A stretch of 32,145 bases of DNA from the NCBI GenBank assembly GCA_035705985.1, contig DASSVP010000169.1, positions 1 through 32,145 of the forward strand, given 5' to 3'. The position numbers and the translations under genes are program-made. The notes beneath the pieces were generated by a model. That model was not told the DNA's origin. It saw only the letters and a list, made by a program, of their open reading frames with translations, and searched no databases. Below are positions 30,897 to 32,145 of this stretch, piece by piece (positions within the stretch are counted from its first letter, which is position 1; each line of letters begins with the position of its first letter). The DNA comes from JACVRW01 sp035705985 (GTDB lineage: Bacteria; Actinomycetota; Thermoleophilia; Solirubrobacterales; Thermoleophilaceae).

Positions 30897-30906
30897 ACCT
30901 TAGAGT
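30897..30906. promoter_or_regulatory. overlapping divergent −10 boxes (terC-like / AKR-like)
   Basis: ACCTTAGAGT holds minus-strand TAAGGT (30902-30897) and plus-strand TAGAGT (30901-30906), sharing two bases. They sit 7 nt before the TerC GTG and 6 nt before the AKR-like ATG. Both genes would be leaderless and cannot bind polymerase at once, so their use may alternate. Confidence 0.5.
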
Positions 30907-30912
30907 GAAGGC

Positions 30913-32046
30913 ATGCTCGGGCACGTGGCAGTGGGCACCTGGAGCGGCGGGCGCTTCATGCGCTTCGGCGAGGCGATCGAGGACCGGCGCCTCGAGGCGC
31001 TGCTGCGCCCCGGAGGCGGCATCCGCACCGTCATCACGGCCGACGCCTACGGCGCGGGCGAGGCGGACACGCTGCTCGGCCGCGCGCTGGACGGGGTGCC
31101 GCGCTCCGAGTACGCGCTCGTGGGCGCCGTCGGGCACGACTTCTACGAGGGCGAGCGCGAGGGCGCCAAGGGCTTCCCGCGCTTTACCGACCCGCGCCTG
31201 CGCGGCCCGGACGAGTACGGCGCCTACCTGCGGATGGCCACCGAGCGGGCCCTGGAACGCTGCGGCGCCGGCTCCTTCGACGTCCTGCTGCTCCACAACC
31301 CGGACCGCCGCGGTTTCGAGTCGCCCGAGGTCTGGGAGGGGCTCAGAGCGCTCCGCGACGAGGGCCTCGCGAAGGCGCTCGGCGTGGCGCCCGGCCCCGC
31401 GAACGGCTTCACGCTCGACGTGATCGGCTGCTTCGAGCGCTACGGCGAGCTGATCGACTGGGCGATGCTGATCCTGAACCCGTTCGAGCCGTGGCCGGGC
31501 GAGCTGGCGCTCGACGCAGCGGCGGCCCACGGCGTGAAGGTGCTCACGCGCGTCGTCGACTACGGCGGCCTCTTCCACGACGACGTGCTGCCGGGCCACG
31601 GCTTCGGCGGCCACGACCACCGCGGCTTCCGGCCGCCGGGCTGGGTCGAGGCCGGGCGCGAGCGGCTCGAGCGCATCCGGCCGATCGCCGATCGCCACGG
31701 CCTCACGCCGCTCCAGCTCGCCTGCGTCTGGAACCTGGCGCACCACCCTGTCGAGTGCGTCGCCCCCACGCTGATCCAGGAGCCCGGCCCGGACGCGAAG
31801 CCGATCGAGCGCAAGCGCGAGGAGCTTGCCGCCGTGCCGACCGGGCCGGTCCTCATGGACGAGGAGGTCGCCGAGATTCGCGCCGTCGGCGAGAACCGCG
31901 GCTCCATGCTGTTGAAGGGCGCCACGCCCGACCACGAGGGCGACGAGCGGCCCGACCGCTGGGAGCTCGGGCCGGAGCACGCCGAGCTTGCGGCGCGCTG
32001 GGGCATCGACGTCGAGGATCTGCGCAAGACCGCGGCGGCGGCCTAG
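30913..32046 (+). CDS. aldo/keto reductase-fold protein with altered active site
   Basis: A 377-residue AKR-superfamily TIM barrel. TADAYGAGEADTLLGRAL near residue 41, FDVLLLHNPD near 125 and RALRDEGLAKALGVAPGP near 148 are the family blocks. Of the AKR tetrad, Tyr (DAYG) and His (LLLHNPD) remain. The Asp of 'DTAxxY' is Ile (VITADAY), and the Lys of 'TKVG' aligns with Ala (VGAVG). Classical NADPH reduction is therefore doubtful; a lyase, isomerase or binding role is possible. A C-terminal extension (about 300-377) has no recognised motif. ATG 30913 is preceded by TAGAGT, with AAGG close by. It converges on the partial gene with a CTAG overlap. Confidence 0.85.
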   Translation: MLGHVAVGTWSGGRFMRFGEAIEDRRLEALLRPGGGIRTVITADAYGAGEADTLLGRALDGVPRSEYALVGAVGHDFYEGEREGAKGFPRFTDPRLRGPDEYGAYLRMATERALERCGAGSFDVLLLHNPDRRGFESPEVWEGLRALRDEGLAKALGVAPGPANGFTLDVIGCFERYGELIDWAMLILNPFEPWPGELALDAAAAHGVKVLTRVVDYGGLFHDDVLPGHGFGGHDHRGFRPPGWVEAGRERLERIRPIADRHGLTPLQLACVWNLAHHPVECVAPTLIQEPGPDAKPIERKREELAAVPTGPVLMDEEVAEIRAVGENRGSMLLKGATPDHEGDERPDRWELGPEHAELAARWGIDVEDLRKTAAAA

Positions 32047-32145
32047 GGCGTGGCCAGCAGCTCGGCGCAGCGCTGGAGCGCCTCGGTGTCCTCCGGGCGC
32101 GCCTCGTCGAGGCAGTCCTTGTACTCCTGGAAGTCCTCGGCCTCC
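32043..32145 (-). CDS. partial unknown gene (C-terminal end)
   Basis: The last 33 residues of a minus-strand frame ending at 32043: acidic helical sequence (EAEDFQEYKDCLDEA, then EALQRCAELLATP) with two cysteines, entering from the right edge. Its TAG shares CTAG with the AKR-like stop. Codon third positions are G/C-rich, supporting coding. It is too short to assign; the bulk of the gene lies outside the window. Confidence 0.55.
   Translation of the reverse strand, partial: EAEDFQEYKDCLDEARPEDTEALQRCAELLATP

Noticed and set aside
29360..31423. 687-residue frame through lysE, the TerC gene and the AKR-like gene
   Set aside because: It crosses genes on both strands with strong motifs and is rich in low-complexity Arg/Ala/Glu.

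Overview
This is a very GC-rich, densely packed bacterial window. GTG and TTG starts are common, and many start codons sit 6-9 nt after a TAnnnT −10 hexamer, which is the leaderless pattern seen in Actinobacteria. MerR-type HTH/class III cyclase, AcrA1-like acyl-CoA reductase, GalE2/PlsC-like pair and NHL/PKD secreted proteins suggest an actinobacterium, most likely Thermoleophilia (Solirubrobacterales-like). The lineage is inferred from gene content, not from a marker gene. No rRNA, tRNA, CRISPR array or classical insertion sequence was seen.

Layout. (1) 1-2016: nucleoside salvage, with a partial purine nucleoside phosphorylase, a CYTH-cytidine deaminase fusion, and a divergent uracil phosphoribosyltransferase. 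(2) 2053-5161: a small zinc-peptidase-like protein converging on tilS, which is translationally coupled to an HTH-adenylate cyclase. (3) 5404-11270: a two-domain acyl-CoA reductase, a secreted beta-propeller/PKD protein, and an envelope-type operon (basic-tailed coiled-coil protein, sugar-nucleotide epimerase-like SDR, PlsC-like acyltransferase). (4) 11368-16144: a second nucleoside phosphorylase, a coiled-coil protein, a 359-bp leader, a three-module peptidoglycan hydrolase, and an unrecognised protein. (5) 16150-21998: sirtuin and fatty-acid beta-oxidation genes (enoyl-CoA hydratase, hydroxyacyl-CoA dehydrogenase, acyl-CoA dehydrogenase), interrupted by an AbiEi/DUF559-like gene bounded by repeated palindromes and by a PadR/SRPBCC pair. 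(6) 21999-25454: small membrane and acidic proteins and a two-gene operon pairing a glutathionylspermidine-synthase-like ATP-grasp ligase with a ferritin-like (DUF455-type) protein. (7) 25493-32145: Ca2+/H+ antiporter, M28 peptidase lipoprotein, ClpP, an ArsR/SRPBCC/LysE operon divergent from clpP with two matched operators, a TerC protein, an aldo/keto-reductase homologue lacking catalytic residues, and a partial gene.

How the genes work together. Most same-strand neighbours overlap by 1-4 nt (ATGA, GTGA, TGATG or TAGTG junctions), which implies translational coupling. Nine convergent junctions have almost no spacer, and three share a CTAG that supplies both stop codons. The strongest leads for something undescribed are the repeat-bounded AbiEi/DUF559 gene, the ATP-grasp plus ferritin-like operon, the CYTH-cytidine deaminase fusion, and the paired operators between clpP and the ArsR operon.
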